DNA of 64,000 nucleotides. Source: Ursus arctos (lineage: Eukaryota > Chordata > Mammalia > Carnivora > Ursidae). Below are positions 37,520 through 51,813 of the stretch, piece after piece (within the stretch, counting starts at the first letter, position 1; the number at the start of each line of letters is the position of its first letter). The DNA lies in the NCBI RefSeq assembly GCF_023065955.2, contig NW_026623067.1, forward strand, positions 59,838,444 to 59,902,443, written 5' to 3'. The notes below the pieces were generated by a model. That model worked only from the letters and a program-made list of their open reading frames with translations. It did not search any database and was not told where the DNA came from. A program made the position numbers and the translations under genes.

Positions 37520-37910
37520 CAGACAGACTTGGGCTGTGGTCTGAGCCTACATTAGCTATGAGTTTTAGGCAAGTTTTCCAACTGCTGAAAACCTCAGTAT
37601 GTATAAGGGGTGATTGGGGAGGAGGGGTATTTTGGCTTCCATATAATTTTTTATCAGCAATACCTCCGTGGTTTCATATAGGTGATTGATATTTCCTCAA
37701 TTTTATGTAAAATGCCTATGCCATTAACTTCATTGGAAGCCATTCCACCACCCCTTTCTAGTCAGACAATACCCCTAAGCTGTTCCAATGTAGCAATATT
37801 GGAACAGCCACTATTGGGACATTTAAATGAGTTAATGATTATAAAGCACTTAGCAAAGAGCCTAATACATGGTAAGTGCTCACTAAATGGTAGTTGTTAT
37901 AACAATTATT
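37520..37910 (+). repeat. MIR-like SINE remnant
   Basis: 'taaatgagttaatgattataaa' and 'ggtaagtgctcactaaatgg' at the 3' side, and a 'cttgggctgtggtctgagcc' start, suggest a diverged sense MIR. The middle is not clear. Confidence 0.5.
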
Positions 37911-39388
37911 ATAGGATAAAATATACTATCTGATATCCTCAAACTGATAATCATAATCAAATAGCACCTAGTGACACAGTGAGGAAGTTAGATCATTCTG
38001 GTTTGATGGATGCTAAGTAGGGATGCGGCCTGTGAATGAATTCCACTCAGTTCAATTTAGCAGATATTTGTTGAGGGCCTGTTACTAGGAGACACATGAT
38101 AGTCTTCCCTTTCGGTGGGCTGTGGCTGATTTCACAGGAGACAGCAGTGAGTTGGGAGGATCGAGTAGGCTGAAGGGGCTCAAAAGACCAAAGCAGGATT
38201 CTGGGAAGTCTTGGCCATGCCTGCAGCTTCTGCTGGCCAGCAGCCTTGTTGGCCACCATCTCTTTAGCTGGCTCTGGGGTTGTCCTGTCCCCACCCCTTT
38301 TCCTCCTCCCCTGTGTTTTGGGAAAAAGGCGGAGGAGCCCTGGCAGTAGACTGTGCAGACATGTCCAGCTGAGAGATGTGAAAATTAAGATGGATTCAGA
38401 GACATATGAGGAATGAGCAAATAATGAGTCCCCTGGCTCATTTAGGGAGAGAAGAATCTCTGAGTCCAATTTTAGTTCTGTAAGAAACCTAGATGGATCA
38501 ATGCAAAAGACAAAGTCTACTCTTTTTCTGAGATCTGTGAGTGTGTCAAGGATGTTGGCAAAACCCAGTAGACCTTGGGATCAGGAGCTCAGGGTGTATT
38601 AAATCATCATTAGATTTTTCCATCTGTGTTTGCTTAAACGGATTGTGGAACTCACTGAATGCATTTGATGGAAGTGACTGCTTCACCTTCACAGCTGGCC
38701 TTCTTGTGTACTTTCTTATTACCAGAAAGTGATTGAGAGCCTGCTTACCTGACCAGCATTGGTAAAATTCTCTTTAGCCCAGATGGAACTCCAAAAGCTG
38801 GCAAGGAAAGCCTTCTGGGGAGGAGGTCTTTATTAATAAAAGAAATTTAACTGGGCCCAGGAGAGTGTGGGTGGGGATGGGAGAGCTGGAAGACACTGGA
38901 AAATATTTTGAGGTTTGTTCCAGCTCCATGGCCTCTCCAGGGGAGAGAGATTAGAGCAGCCAGGAGAAGTTATTGGTAAAGTAGTGTAGATGTTTTGAAT
39001 CTACATGTAAACTTCCATCTAGCAGTCAAAAATAAGTACTCAATGTTTGGGGTGGAGCAGGAGCAGAGAAAGGAATGGCCTTAGAGTGTATGAATACTTG
39101 TTGAATGTAAGAGTTTGGTGGTACACTGTTAGGTTGGCTTCAGCTGTAGACTTATGGGAGGAACTTCCATTTGTTCCAAGGAATCTTTATGGGAAATCTT
39201 TAGAGATCGAAATGCAAAGAAGCTTCCCTTTTTGGAGGGTTGGGAATAATGAGCATGAGGGGATTTGGGAAGACATACCTTCTTATATGGACTTGAGGCC
39301 AGGATTTAAGGGTTCCAGTGAGCAAGGGGAGAACTCACCCCACCCACCCTAGTTCTGTGACGGCATATTTAACACACTGCTCCTTCAG

Positions 39389-39595
39389 CACTTTTTTTTT
39401 TAAAAACAGATTTTATTTATTAATTTGAGAAAAAGAGACAGTGTGAGAGACAGAGCACAAGCCGGGGTTGGGGAGGGGGGTGGCGGGCAGAGCGAGAGGG
39501 AGAAGCAGGGAGCCTGATGCCCTTGATTCCAGGACCCTGGGATCATGACCTGAGCCAAAGGCAGACACTTAACTGACTGAACCACTCAGGTATCC
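39389..39595 (-). mobile_element. CanSINE, antisense
   Basis: The 9-bp perfect duplication ctccttcag is at 39380-39388 and 39596-39604. The CT/GA-rich section is expanded with G runs. Confidence 0.93.
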
Positions 39596-40703
39596 CTCCT
39601 TCAGTATTTTTAAATTCACGGCAACATTATTTTTCCCTCTCAAATCTCTAATTATTAAGGAACCTGCTGATTTTCCCCTTATGTGGGGCTCTGTTGTGAG
39701 GGTCCCAGTGTAAGGGGAAATGTTGTGGGGAATAGACTTACACACAGGTCACTGGGGGGCTGGGTTCTCCCTCCTCTCAGAGACCGTCCTCTCGGCATCT
39801 CTGGGATTGCTGTGGGAAAGGGGGTCAGTTTGGACTTCGGGTGGCCATTTAATGGCTGTTTATGAAATTTTTACTGAATTTGTTAACTTGTCAAATTTGA
39901 TAACCCTACTATAAACTTAAAAATGAAAAATAATTTCTAATAAACAATTACAATCCCTCCGACTTATTCACATGCAAACAATTTAAACGTATCGAATTAG
40001 AACCTGTTAGGTTAAATAGACATTGTGTTAATCAAGGAAAAAAAGGTAACAGGAATTCTGGCCCCTCCTTATTTTCATTAATTAGGAAAGGGAATCAGGA
40101 TCCTGAGCTGGGAAGGCATTGTGGTTTTCTCTGAAACCGGAGCTCTGATGCCAGGTTCCAGTGTCCTGGCTGGAAGATCTCCCTGCCTTGCAGGTGAGAG
40201 TCAGTCCTGGGGGACTGTACTGGATAGAGGCCGACTTGAACAACATTTAGAAGGGTTCAGTGGTTAAAAAAGGAAGTAAGACATGGTAAGAAACTATATA
40301 TTAAAAAAAAAAAGAAAAAAACCACATGTATTTTTTAAAGTTCTTGTTATTTTTCCTAATCACATGTGCTAAGATGGGAGAAAAGATTTATATCTCACTC
40401 TACTGCCACTTCATCTTTATGCTACCTTCTGATATGTTTCTAAAATATGGATTACTTTAAATGCTCTTATTTTGTGTAATTTGTCTTGCACATTTTTTTC
40501 CTTGATGATAACATTTTTAAAGGGCATCCGAAGTTTAAAGTAAATAGCTGTTTTCTTGGTGAGGAAAAATATTTAATCTGTGATAGCCTCCCATTTCTTA
40601 CCACACTAGGCTTTTCTTTGGGGGTGAGTCCTCTGTCACTTTGTTTAGCCATGCAGAAATGCAAGTCTTTGTAGCAGCCAAGGGTAAGAGTAAGGCCATT
40701 TTA

Positions 40704-40867
40704 TTTTTTTAAGATTTTACTTATTTATTAGAGAGAGAGAGTGTGTGTGTGTGAGTACAGGAGCAGGGGGAGGGGCAGAGGTAGAAGCAGGACTCTATCC
40801 CAGGACCCTGGGTTCATGACCTGAGCTGAAGGCAGATGCTTAACTGACTGAGCCACCCAGGCGCCCA
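40704..40867 (-). mobile_element. CanSINE, antisense, 18-bp perfect duplication
   Basis: Target-site duplications at 40686-40703 and 40868-40885 are identical over 18 bp, so the insertion is fairly recent. The element has an internal deletion after the GA-rich section. Confidence 0.95.
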
Positions 40868-40979
40868 AAGAGTAAGGCCATTTTAAAGTTGAACAGACCC
40901 CTAGTACTTCTAGTAGTATTTGTCCCCAAACTGCTAACTATGTACTATTTAGACTTTTTTCTATTATGAGTGATAAAAA

Positions 40980-41630
40980 TCCAGTTTAATCTAGATTAAG
41001 CAATAGAGGTAATTTATTTATTGCTAACTAAAGAGTTTGAGGATATATCTGATTGACTTCAGGCATGGCTGGATCCAGCTCTTTTTTTTTTTTTCTTCCT
41101 CTCTAACTCTCAGTTGTCTCTGTGTTGACATTAGTGATAGATATACTCTCCATACGGTGGGAAACCTGACTCCTAGCAGTTTCAGGATATTCTTATGGAT
41201 ATTCTTTTTTCTTTAAGATTTTATTTATTTATTTATTTATGTATTTATTTGGGTGAGAGAGCGTGCACACACACACGTGTGTGTGAGCAGGGGAAGGGGC
41301 AGAGGGAGAGGGAAAGAATCTCAAGCAGACTTCTTGTTGAGTGCTGAGCCTGACACGGGGCTTGATCTCATGACCCTGAGATCATGACCTGAGCTGAAAC
41401 CAAGAGTCAGACGCTTAACCGACTGAGCCACCCAGGCCACCCCCCTTACAGATATTCTTATGGACTTTGATTCATAAGAAAGGAAATTCCTCTCATCAGA
41501 CGTTCATGTATAAATCTCAGGAACAGCTCTTTTTGGCCCTGCTTGAATCATTTGCCCAATCCTGAACCAATCACGGTGACTAGCATGGGTTAAGTGGTCA
41601 CTTCATGTGGCACTTAAAGCCGGGCAGTTG
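40980..41630. repeat. Medium-reiterated repeat, family not named, interrupted by a SINE
   Basis: It shares layout with 42390-42780: an A-rich start, a 'caggcatggctggatccagc' or 'aggtatgtcagaatccagca' stretch, and an 'ccaatcctgaaccaatcacg' or 'tctgattggcctggcttggc' end. Probably an old LTR or DNA transposon. Confidence 0.45.
41204..41452 (-). mobile_element. CanSINE, antisense
   Basis: 'ctttaagattttatttattt' to 'gagccacccaggccacccc'. The flanks repeat 'gatattcttatgga'. Confidence 0.93.
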
Positions 41631-42389
41631 ACAGCACTAAATGGATAAATGGCAGAGTATATGTGTGTGTGATTGGGGAAATTCTCTAAAGGAAAATGAA
41701 GCTGCTGTTTCTGGAAGAAAGAAACATAGAGACAAAAGCAGCAGATGTCTACTCTAGGACACAACACCCTCATGTATTATTTATGGTCTCTGGGTAAAGG
41801 GCTAACAAAACGCCTTTTCCTTCTGCATGAGAACTTAAACTTTGATTAGCTTTCTGGCTCAGTGTCAGTGCAAATAAGTTTAGTGTTGCTTATGATAAAA
41901 ATGACCCCTAATTAGCAAATTGCATTTGGACTTGGAGGAACTACAGATGACCTATAAACACCACAGGGGGAATGCCATACTTTGGGCTTCTCTGAGGGTA
42001 GTGACTCTTGTAACTAACTGGGCATGTCCCTTGCGGGGACCTGAAGCTATGCTTGAGGAGTTGTTACAGGAGATATTTGTTCCTGTGGGGCACCAGCCTT
42101 CTAAGCCAGGGTGACTCCAACACCTGCCCAGTGTGGATTTATCACCTTGCAACTGAGCTGTCCCCTGGGGAGGTCAAAGCCAACAGCTCCTAGACAGCTG
42201 TGTGGGACATGGTATGAAGAGGAATAGCTGACATTGGCAAGCTCTGGTTTGTGTCCTACATCTTCAGAGTAGACTGGTGTTGAGTGTGCCCTGTGATAAT
42301 TTTGTGATTCTGAAATGCTTAGTTGAAGCCAAAGAGACCCTCTGGTGGGCATTGACGTCACTCTCATAATTCTTTGAGATAGGGTGCTT

Positions 42390-42780
42390 GGTTTAAGGAG
42401 GCCCTTCTAGCAAAAGATGACAGAAGCTCAACTCCAACTACTTAAAGAAAAAAAAAAATGGAATTGATTGACTCAGTTAAACAGTTCATGCACAGGTAAC
42501 TTCAGGTATGTCAGAATCCAGCAGTGCCCATGATGTTAGCAGGGCTCTCTTCTCTTTTTCTGTTTTTCATCTGTGCTTGCCACTGTGCTGGCTTCATTCT
42601 TAAGCAGGTTCTCCTTGGCATGTGACAAAGAGGGCTGATGACGGGTTAGCCGATGTCTCTAGATGCAAACAGAATGTGCCAGAAAAATATCCCACGGTTG
42701 ACTCTGATTGGCCTGGCTTGGCATGTGACCATCCATGAACCAAACCGTGTGACGAAGGGATTGATTGTGGGAGATGCAGG
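42390..42780. repeat. Medium-reiterated repeat, family not named
   Basis: This resembles 40980-41630 in order of short motifs. It is diverged and non-coding. Confidence 0.4.
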
Positions 42781-43014
42781 GGCCTGTAATTAACCGTTCA
42801 GTAAAAACAGGGCACAGGCTCCCCAGTGGAAAAGAGGGTGGGCAGGAAATGTCACCACCAGTGCTCTTTTCTACTGTTCCAGTGCATTAGCAAATTTAAA
42901 AGGTCTTCTTCCACCATTTCTTGTCACCTGCCTCCCCACCCACAAACACACACTCATGCTGAGTTATGGACCCCCACATATCACCAGCACTCAGTTACTG
43001 CATTTCATTATAAT

Positions 43015-43145
43015 TACTTGCTCATGTGTCCATCTTCCCTGTTGGACTCTGAGCTTCTTGAGGATGGGGCAGGGTATTTTTCGTCTTGGCCACTCTGTTG
43101 CTGAGCATAGTATCTGGCATATTCACTGATGCTCAATAATTGTGG
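43015..43145 (+). repeat. L2-like LINE 3' end
   Basis: 'tggactctgagcttcttgagg' then 'gcatagtatctggcat' then 'tgctcaataattgt' is the typical L2 3' end. Confidence 0.65.
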
Positions 43146-43964
43146 AAAAAATAAGTAAATAATTTATAAGGGTATGTGACTAAATGTTTTCATATAGTAT
43201 ATAATGGTGTCTCTCACACCTCCTTCTTATGATTTTTTTTTAATATAAACCTTTATCCATTGTCACCATTTGCAGATATTTGTATAAGCCAGACACAATA
43301 ATTTTTGGTCTGTCATTTCCAAAGTGTTGTTCAGAGCTCAAGATTAAATTCTGTTTTTTAATTGGGTGTCTAATAACTTGTATAAAGTCAAAAACCTGGG
43401 GGCCCAAACAATCTGTTTCTTCTTTTTGCCTTTCCTGAGTGAATTCATGAGAGTGATGATAAGAGCCAACCCTTCCATGGTTGGAGGTTGGGGGTTTAGG
43501 CCTCATTGGCAAACATGTCTTGCTCAAGAACAGTGAATTAGGTGAACTTTTTGGTACTACCTTGTTTCTCCAGCTTCCACAAATGCATGAATACAGAGTT
43601 CCATAGGGCTGATCCTTGTAGACATTCTTTTTTTGCCATTATTATTTCAGCATTTTTCCTTCCTTTTTTTCCCAGTTAGTGGGGAATCATGTGCTATTTG
43701 TCTCAATTTAACAGTCTCCATGATCTTTTCATTACCCTGCATTAGCAGGAGATCAGATAACAGATCTCAGATATAGGAACCTTCTTATAAGGAGGCTTGT
43801 GTCTTGTTTTCCACATTTCAAACATCTTGCTAAGCTTTTGGTTAATAACACACCAAGCCAATTTGTGAGTGTTTTGAGTAATTGAAGTGAGCAATTGAAG
43901 AAAATACTTCTGCCTCCATTTTGCCGCCCCAACTTCCTTTTCCTTCTTTTAAATATCTGGAGTT

Positions 43965-44205
43965 GAAAGGGTGCCTGGTGGCTTAGTCAGTTAAATGTCT
44001 GACTCTTGGTTTTGGCTCAGGTCATGATCTCAGTGTTGTGAGACTGAGCCCCACGTTGAGCCCTGCCTTGAGCCTTGAGTAGGGCTCCATGCTCAGCAGA
44101 GTCTGCTTGAGATCTCTCTCCCTCTCCCTCCCTCCCTGCCCCTCCCCCCACTTGTGTGTGTGCGCTTTCTCTCTCACTCAGATAAATAAACAACATCTTT
44201 AAAAA
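43965..44205 (+). mobile_element. CanSINE, sense
   Basis: A 14-bp perfect duplication (aaatatctggagtt) lies at 43951-43964 and 44206-44219. The copy has a longer CT-rich block with a GTGTG insertion. Confidence 0.95.
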
Positions 44206-44991
44206 AAATATCTGGAGTTAGAAGATTAAGTCTTCTGTGGGTCTTTCACTTTCTTGATGACATTTTGGCTATTGCAAATGGAGCCTCCAGTGGCAGTGTG
44301 AAAAATTTAAGAAATTCCACAATCAGAAAATTGTACGTTTGAACTTTCCTCCCCAACAAATCACACCTTAACATCCTTCTTAAGGTATGTTCTCTGGATG
44401 TTACCTAGTTTTTCCATCCCATTTCATATAGACCTGTTTTCAAGAGTACTCCTAATTTTTGGTGAACACTGTAGATAGTTATATGAGCAAGCAAGGAAGG
44501 CCTAAAAAGAAGCAGTAGATAAGATTCCATGTCTGAATGAGCCATTTAAATATTAAGTCCTGGAGAATTTCTGCTTCAAACATTTTTATCAATAAGGCAA
44601 GTGTGTGATGTGCAGGTGCCTGAGACAGGATCTGGCAACTAATAGCTTCTCAATAAATAGTTGAATGAAAGAATTACTCAATAAACACAGAAAGCTGGTA
44701 GAATTCCTACATTTGAAAATGAATCTTGTTGTCTGGCTGTGAGTCGAAACTTCCCCAGGTGCTTGGGAGGAACACTTCTAAACAGGACTTTTCTGCCCCC
44801 ATAAAAATGATTCTGTGCTGATGGGGAGTTCCCACAGTGTTGGGCAGCAACTCAGAACTGGATCTGGTTGGAACTTAGAGATTGTTATTGCCTAGGGAGG
44901 GCCTAAATGTTATGACCAGAAGCACTGTTTTGGCCTCATTGTAACCATCAAAATGCTGTCCATCTTGTCCGTTGTCTTGCTTGTTCAGTAA

Positions 44992-46015
<1,024 letters not shown>

Positions 46016-47689
46016 TGAGCACAAGACTCAGAAGTGGAAGGGTGGGAGGAATGGCTTTCATGGGAGGAAAACAAAGATGCTAGTGCTAAAGAGTGTAAAA
46101 TGTCATGCTAAAAAATCTCTTCTTTTTTCTTTAAAGTATCCCAGCAAGTCATTTGTTAACCCATTCATTTATTTACCCATTCCCTCAAAAATATTTAATA
46201 TGTACTTTATGCTAGGTAGAGTATGTATTCTTATTCCAGAAGCCTACAGGGCAAGAAGGGCATGCAAAAAGGTGGGAGCTGAGAGGGCCAACGCAGAGAT
46301 GAAGAAGGGCTGTGCTTACCAGGGGGAGGGCTTGGCTTTGACTTGTAGGCAGTGGAGATCTTGCAGGGTTTTAAGCAGCAAAGAGGGATGGGCTCCATTT
46401 GGGGTATAGGCCTGTGTCTGTCACAGTGGTTTGAAGAGGGGCTTAGTGGGGACACCCAGTCAGGTGATACTGGAAATTGCTGAATCAAGAGCTATGGAGA
46501 AAACCAGCCTTCAGGGTACTCACAAGGAACAAATAGGATTAAGTAAAAGGAGGAGGAAGAAGCCACTGTGACTAGGATCAGAGACAGGGAAGACTATTTG
46601 CTGCCCATTTTGCTGATTTGGGTTACTGGGAAGGTGGGGTGCCTGCCCCTGAGCGGGGGTGGAGCAGGTGAGTGAGATCAGTAATAAGGATTTTGGAGGG
46701 GTTTACCCTGAGGCACCTGCAGGGTGCAGGTACGTTCAGGTGGGGAGCAGTGGGGAGACAAACTATCTGGGGTTCAGTAGAGGGGAGGGAGATGCAAACT
46801 GGGTGCAGGCTTAGGTGGAGAAGCTATGTCTGTGGAGGCAGATTTGTGAGTCATCAGCTCTAGGTGGTCACTTAACCTTTGGGTCAATGACTTTTACTCT
46901 GGCTCTTCGGAAACTAAGATGAATGGAGTCCTCTTGGACTTCATAGTTAGGTGTTCTGATGAATTTTAAACTTGGTACCTCTCTGAGCTATACTAAAAGA
47001 AGTAATATAATCATTTAATTTAAGGCACCAGTGATTGTAAGGTATATCGTTATTTTATGTAACTTAACACTAAGAAAAAAAAACATGCGGCCACTTAAAC
47101 CATGACACAAACAAGCTTTTTTGTCCCTTAGAATAGTTTGTACTTACTGAAAGAGTTTTTCAGACTTTTATCCTAGATTTTTTATTATACACATATAAAG
47201 GAACAAATAAGCAAGATAAGTTGGTTCCTAAACTTCACACTGAGCTTGATTCTTCCGAATCACTTTCTTATTTGGAGTCTCGGTGTCTTTTCTTTTCCAA
47301 ACAAAGTGCTGTCCTCTTTGCCTTCAAAGGTGCTTGCGATGCAGCATTTCTTTAAAGGGTGCCTCGCTATGATTTCTGAGATTTTCTTCTAAGCTGACAC
47401 CCATTCTGATTTAATGCACACTGCAAGAAGTGACAACAATATCACATCTACCTGGTTGGCTGAGATTATGAGATGTATCCTGATTTTAGATATGTTAAAA
47501 CAAGATGGTACTTAGAATTGGTGGCTATGACTATAAAAGTAGCAACTGTGGGAACATAATGAAAATGGAAAGGTATGAAAGTGACCCTCCGTGATGCCTG
47601 GGCCAAGTCAGTGTTCCCTTTGGACCAGAGAAGCCCACTGGGCTAGTCCCATGCATCCCTGGCTGTGCACCCAGAGATTAAAAGCAGGG

Positions 47690-47890
47690 CTCTGACTGTG
47701 TGGGTCAGGTCCTGGCTCCATCAGTCTTCTAAGTTAGGTGATCTTGGGCTTAGTACTTAGCCCCTCTTAGCCTCAGTTTCCTCTGCTGTCAGATAGCCTC
47801 CTAAGGCCATAGTGAGGTTTAAATGGGAAGGCGATGTCGCACACTTAGCCCCAGGAATGGAGCCTGGCACATGGTAAGGGTGCAACAATG
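47690..47890 (+). repeat. MIR, sense
   Basis: 'ttagcctcagtttcctctgc' followed by 'tagtgaggtttaaatggga' and 'ggagcctggcacatggtaag' are MIR core landmarks. Confidence 0.8.
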
Positions 47891-48295
47891 ACATCTGTTG
47901 TTATCATTGGTCTGGGTGCGGTATATGAGTTTGTGGATATCTTTTGTACGAGTGGTATATATTGCTGTTATCCTCCTTTTATTCTCCTTTAGTTCCTGGG
48001 GAAAGTTAAGCCAAGCTTTCGCTTGAGGACCATGGACAAAAATAGAGCCTTCATTTGTTTACTTTTGTGTGTGTTCAGCCTTTTCTGACTGTCTGGCATA
48101 AAGATGGTCACGTTTAATTGGTTTAACTTATTTAAAGAAGATCCCAGGAATTTGATCTTGAATAAAAGTTATGAATGCTGGGTGAGAAACTAAAAAAACA
48201 AAACAAAACAAAACGTGAATCACCTAGGGTAAATCTTAGGTGTGATTGGCCTTCACAAATCAGTATAGAGATCAAGTCCTATAGCCACAGGATTT

Positions 48296-48506
48296 TTTTA
48301 AAAAGATTTTATTTATTTGACACAGAGAAAGAGAGAGCACAAGCAGGGCGAACGGCAGGCAAAAGGAGAGGGAGAAGCAGACTCCCCGCTGAGCAGGGAG
48401 CCGGATGCGGGACTTGGGACTTGATGCAGGACTCAATCCCAGGACCCTGGGTTCATGACCCAAGCTGAAAGCAGATGCTTAACCAGTTGGCCACCCAGAT
48501 GCCCCC
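48296..48506 (-). mobile_element. CanSINE, antisense
   Basis: The 16-bp duplication with two mismatches (tatagccacaggattt, tgtagtcacaggattt) is at 48280-48295 and 48507-48522. The copy has a small internal duplication of 'gggacttg'. Confidence 0.93.
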
Positions 48507-49562
48507 TGTAGTCACAGGATTTAACTGAAAGTCTTAGTCATGTTTGCCCTGTTCTGTTTTAATACTTTACCACTGGAATGTGTGCACTTGGATTTCATCC
48601 ACCTTTTAGCTATTTTTGAGTTCGGTCACATTGGAGAGAGCTCATAAAGTCCAACAAACTGTAATTGCAGATTATGATAGGTTTCATCTGCACAAAATAA
48701 TGACTAGTGATGATATTAGCCTTTTGGATAAGGCCCATAATAGTCATACAGTCTTGGGCTGCCTGTTTCCTGTTGCAGGCTGTTGCCAGACCAGTTGGAG
48801 GGACCCCATGAATGTTCTCTAGAGGAGTTGTCTCTAAACAGTCTTGGTAGCAAGCTCCTATCTGTAAGGAAAGTTTGGGTGTGCATCTGTCACATATACA
48901 TTTATAACTAAATTAATACATTACAAAACACAAACCAGAAATATACATTTAAAAATTTTAAGATAAAAATAAACATAAATAGTAGTTCTTGTATTTTCTC
49001 CACACTAAAGTGGTTGTTTTGGAGATATTGGAAATATTTTCCTTCCATTTTCTTTGTGTTCCTATGCATATATATTTTTATTGGCTGCCCAGAGTTCATT
49101 TGACTCTTCTTCAGCTCTTGGACATTTCCTTTGTTTTCCTTTTCTTAAAAGTAATGCTGCCACAGACCTCTTTGTATAAAAACTGTAGTCTGAATTCCTC
49201 ACTGTTTCCTTTGGGTATATTCTTAGAAGTAGGATTGTTGGGTCAAAGGTATGAATGTTTATTAGACTCCTGATATATTAAAGATGTGAATTCTTTCCTT
49301 CACATTTTTTTGCTAATGCTTTTCCCTCTGTGGTTTGCCATTTGGCATCTCTTTTCCTGGAAAATGAGAAGGCCTGTTATGGGGAGAAATTCCTTTGTAA
49401 CAGATGGCTGTCCCAGGCACTCAGGTAAAGCAGCATGGATGCAATTTTTCCATCCCTTTGAGATGGGGATGTTGGTTCCATGCTCCTGCGTACCTCTTGA
49501 CAGGATTGTTCATATCTAACTAGCTATGAGTAAAGCAGTCTGAACTTAACCTAATGCGTTTG

Positions 49563-49757
49563 TTTTTGTTTTTTATTTATTTAAAGATTTTTTATTTATT
49601 TATTTGACAGAGAGAGAGACAGGCAGTGAGAGAGGGAACACAGCAGGGGGAGGGAGAGGAAGAAGCAGGCTCCCAGCGGAGGAGCCTGATCCCAGAACAC
49701 CAGGATCACACCCTGAGCCAAAGGCAGACACTTAACGAGTGAGCCACCCAGGCGCCC
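49563..49757 (-). mobile_element. CanSINE, antisense, diagnostic variant
   Basis: A 17-bp duplication with one mismatch flanks it (49545-49561, 49758-49774). It shares 'gatcccagaacaccaggatcac' type bases with the copy at 5468-5672, suggesting a distinct subfamily. Confidence 0.94.
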
Positions 49758-50301
49758 CTTAACCTAATGCATTTGTGAAGCAGAATAATGGCCAAGGGGG
49801 GAAATGATTAGAGAATGGGAAGGAATTCTGCATTTCTTCCCAACATTTTTAGGAAAGAATCTTCATGAGGAGGGGGAAATATTAACGTATTGTGTGATAC
49901 CAGTTCCTTCTTTCCTTTCTGTGTTTTGGCCTAAACTAAGCTCTTGCTTTGTCCTACTAGCATTTATCATAATGAGTTTCAAGAAACCTAATTACAGAGA
50001 AAGAGTATTACTGTTTGTTTTTTTTTAAAGGACGCACAACAGTTTAATTCAGTTTTAAACATTAAAGCTGTACTTGGTACAAATATGTACCATTTGTATC
50101 TGTTATCTATTTTTATAAATTTCACACTGCATTATAATTCGTATTTCCATGATTGTCTTACTTACCAGGTTGTTCTCTTCTTGTGGGCAGGGTTTGTATC
50201 TTTTCATCTTTTCAATCACAATGCCTTTGCCAGACAGGCAGTTAAGTGTCTAATAAATGTTTGCTAGATAAATCAATAAAGATTAAGAGTATAAATGGTG
50301 G

Positions 50302-50471
50302 GGATGCCTGGGTGGCTCATTTGGTTGAACGTCTGCCTTTGGCTCAGGTTGTGATCCCAGGGCCCTGCTCAGTGCAGAGCCTGCTTCTCCCTCTGCCTGC
50401 TGCTCCCCCTGCGTGTGTGTGCTCTCCCTCTCTCTCTCTGACATATAAATAAATAAAATCTTATAAAAAAA
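50302..50471 (+). mobile_element. CanSINE, sense, 16-bp perfect duplication
   Basis: Duplications at 50286-50301 and 50472-50487 (agagtataaatggtgg) are identical. The element lacks the middle segment after 'gatcccagggccctg'. Confidence 0.95.
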
Positions 50472-50514
50472 AGAGTATAAATGGTGGATGGAAAGCTTAA
50501 AAGGAGGCAGCATA

Positions 50515-50720
50515 ACAGGATATGTAAGGGTGCAGGCTTTGGAGCCAAACAGCTGAATTTATGTCCCAGGCTTGTCACTTTTCAGCTAAGGCTTAGTTTC
50601 CTAATCTGTAAAATGGGTTAATATTAATCCTGACCTCACAGAGTTGTGCATTTAACTCTGCCAAGGCATATAGTCTTGGCAATATAAGTTGGCATATAGA
50701 TGCTCAATAAATGCTGTCCA
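50515..50720 (+). repeat. MIR, sense
   Basis: 'ggctttggagccaaacagct', 'gtttcctaatctgtaaaatg' and 'ctcaataaatgctg' mark a nearly complete MIR. Confidence 0.85.
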
Positions 50721-50824
50721 TTAAGAGTAATGCATAAAAGGTATAGAGAAAGCATGCTGTTTCTCAAGTAATTTCATTCCATGCCAAAGGGCAATTAATT
50801 TTAATTTTTTCCCTTTTTTTTTAG

Positions 50825-50923
50825 AATGGAGAAACACCGTTCTTTCTGGCTGTTAAAGGAAGTCATGAAGAATGCAGCAAAGTGCTTCTGGCAGCAGGAA
50901 GTGATGTCAACATTCCAAATAAA
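50825..50923 (+). CDS. ANKDD1B: ANKDD1B exon 8, ankyrin module
   Basis: The exon is 33 codons, phase 0-0: NGETPFFLAVKGSHEECSKV followed by LLAAGSDVNIPNK. It is a good ankyrin repeat: G-x-T-P-x-x-LAV and LLAAGSDVN. The acceptor is a long T-run ending TTTTAG, and the donor is GTATGT. I am not certain that this module is in every reference isoform of the human gene. Confidence 0.92.
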
Positions 50924-51813
50924 GTATGTGCTCCATGCCATGTTCACTCACACGGTGGGGGGCTCAGAAAGTTCTCTGGGCAATCTGGCCCTGAACTGAT
51001 CCACTCACTAGGCTTTTGTAGAATTAATATTTATAATTTGCATTGTTTGGGGTAAGAATTAATGATTTACCTCTTATATTCCCCTAACTATTGTCTCCTT
51101 GAAAGCATTGCCATTCTTCCTATTTATTGGGGAAGGAATAATTGAAAACAGGGGCAAAAGGAGCAGATAGTTGTTACAGAGACATTCTCATTCTACCTTG
51201 TTTTCTCCCTAACAGCTGTACATGCCTGGCTTACACATAGTAAATGCTGAAAAAAACATTATTGTGTGAAAGCCCACGTAGTCAGTCTGGAGCCTGAAGA
51301 AGACATGATGGTGCCTTCTTGTAAATACAGAATGCTTTTGTATTTTGGCATGATGCTAAGATCCTAGGTCACTTACCTGCATGTTTTGGTGAGGGAACTG
51401 CAACTTAGGAAAGTTAAGGAACTCGTTCAGGATTACCTGACTAGTCAGTGGCCGTGGTGAGGATTCTAACCCTTGTAATGGCTTTGCCTTTTAGGTGGTT
51501 TTACTTTCTTTTTCTATCTTTCGAAGTAATTTTAAATTACAGTGAAAGTAACAAAAAATTTGAACAGTACCCAAGGGTATATTCCAACTATACATCGCAA
51601 TTTCACCTCCCCAGAACTGATGGGATTAATAGATGATTGAATCTTGTAGGAATTTTCCATGTGTTTACATGGAAACTGTGATGAAGCACGCACGTGTGTA
51701 AGTACTGACACCACATAATGGTAGCACACTACATGGATCTGCTGCTCTGCAGCTTGGGTTGCTTTTTTAAGTGCCAGTATGTTTTGGAATTCTCTCCATA
51801 TCAGCACAATGTA

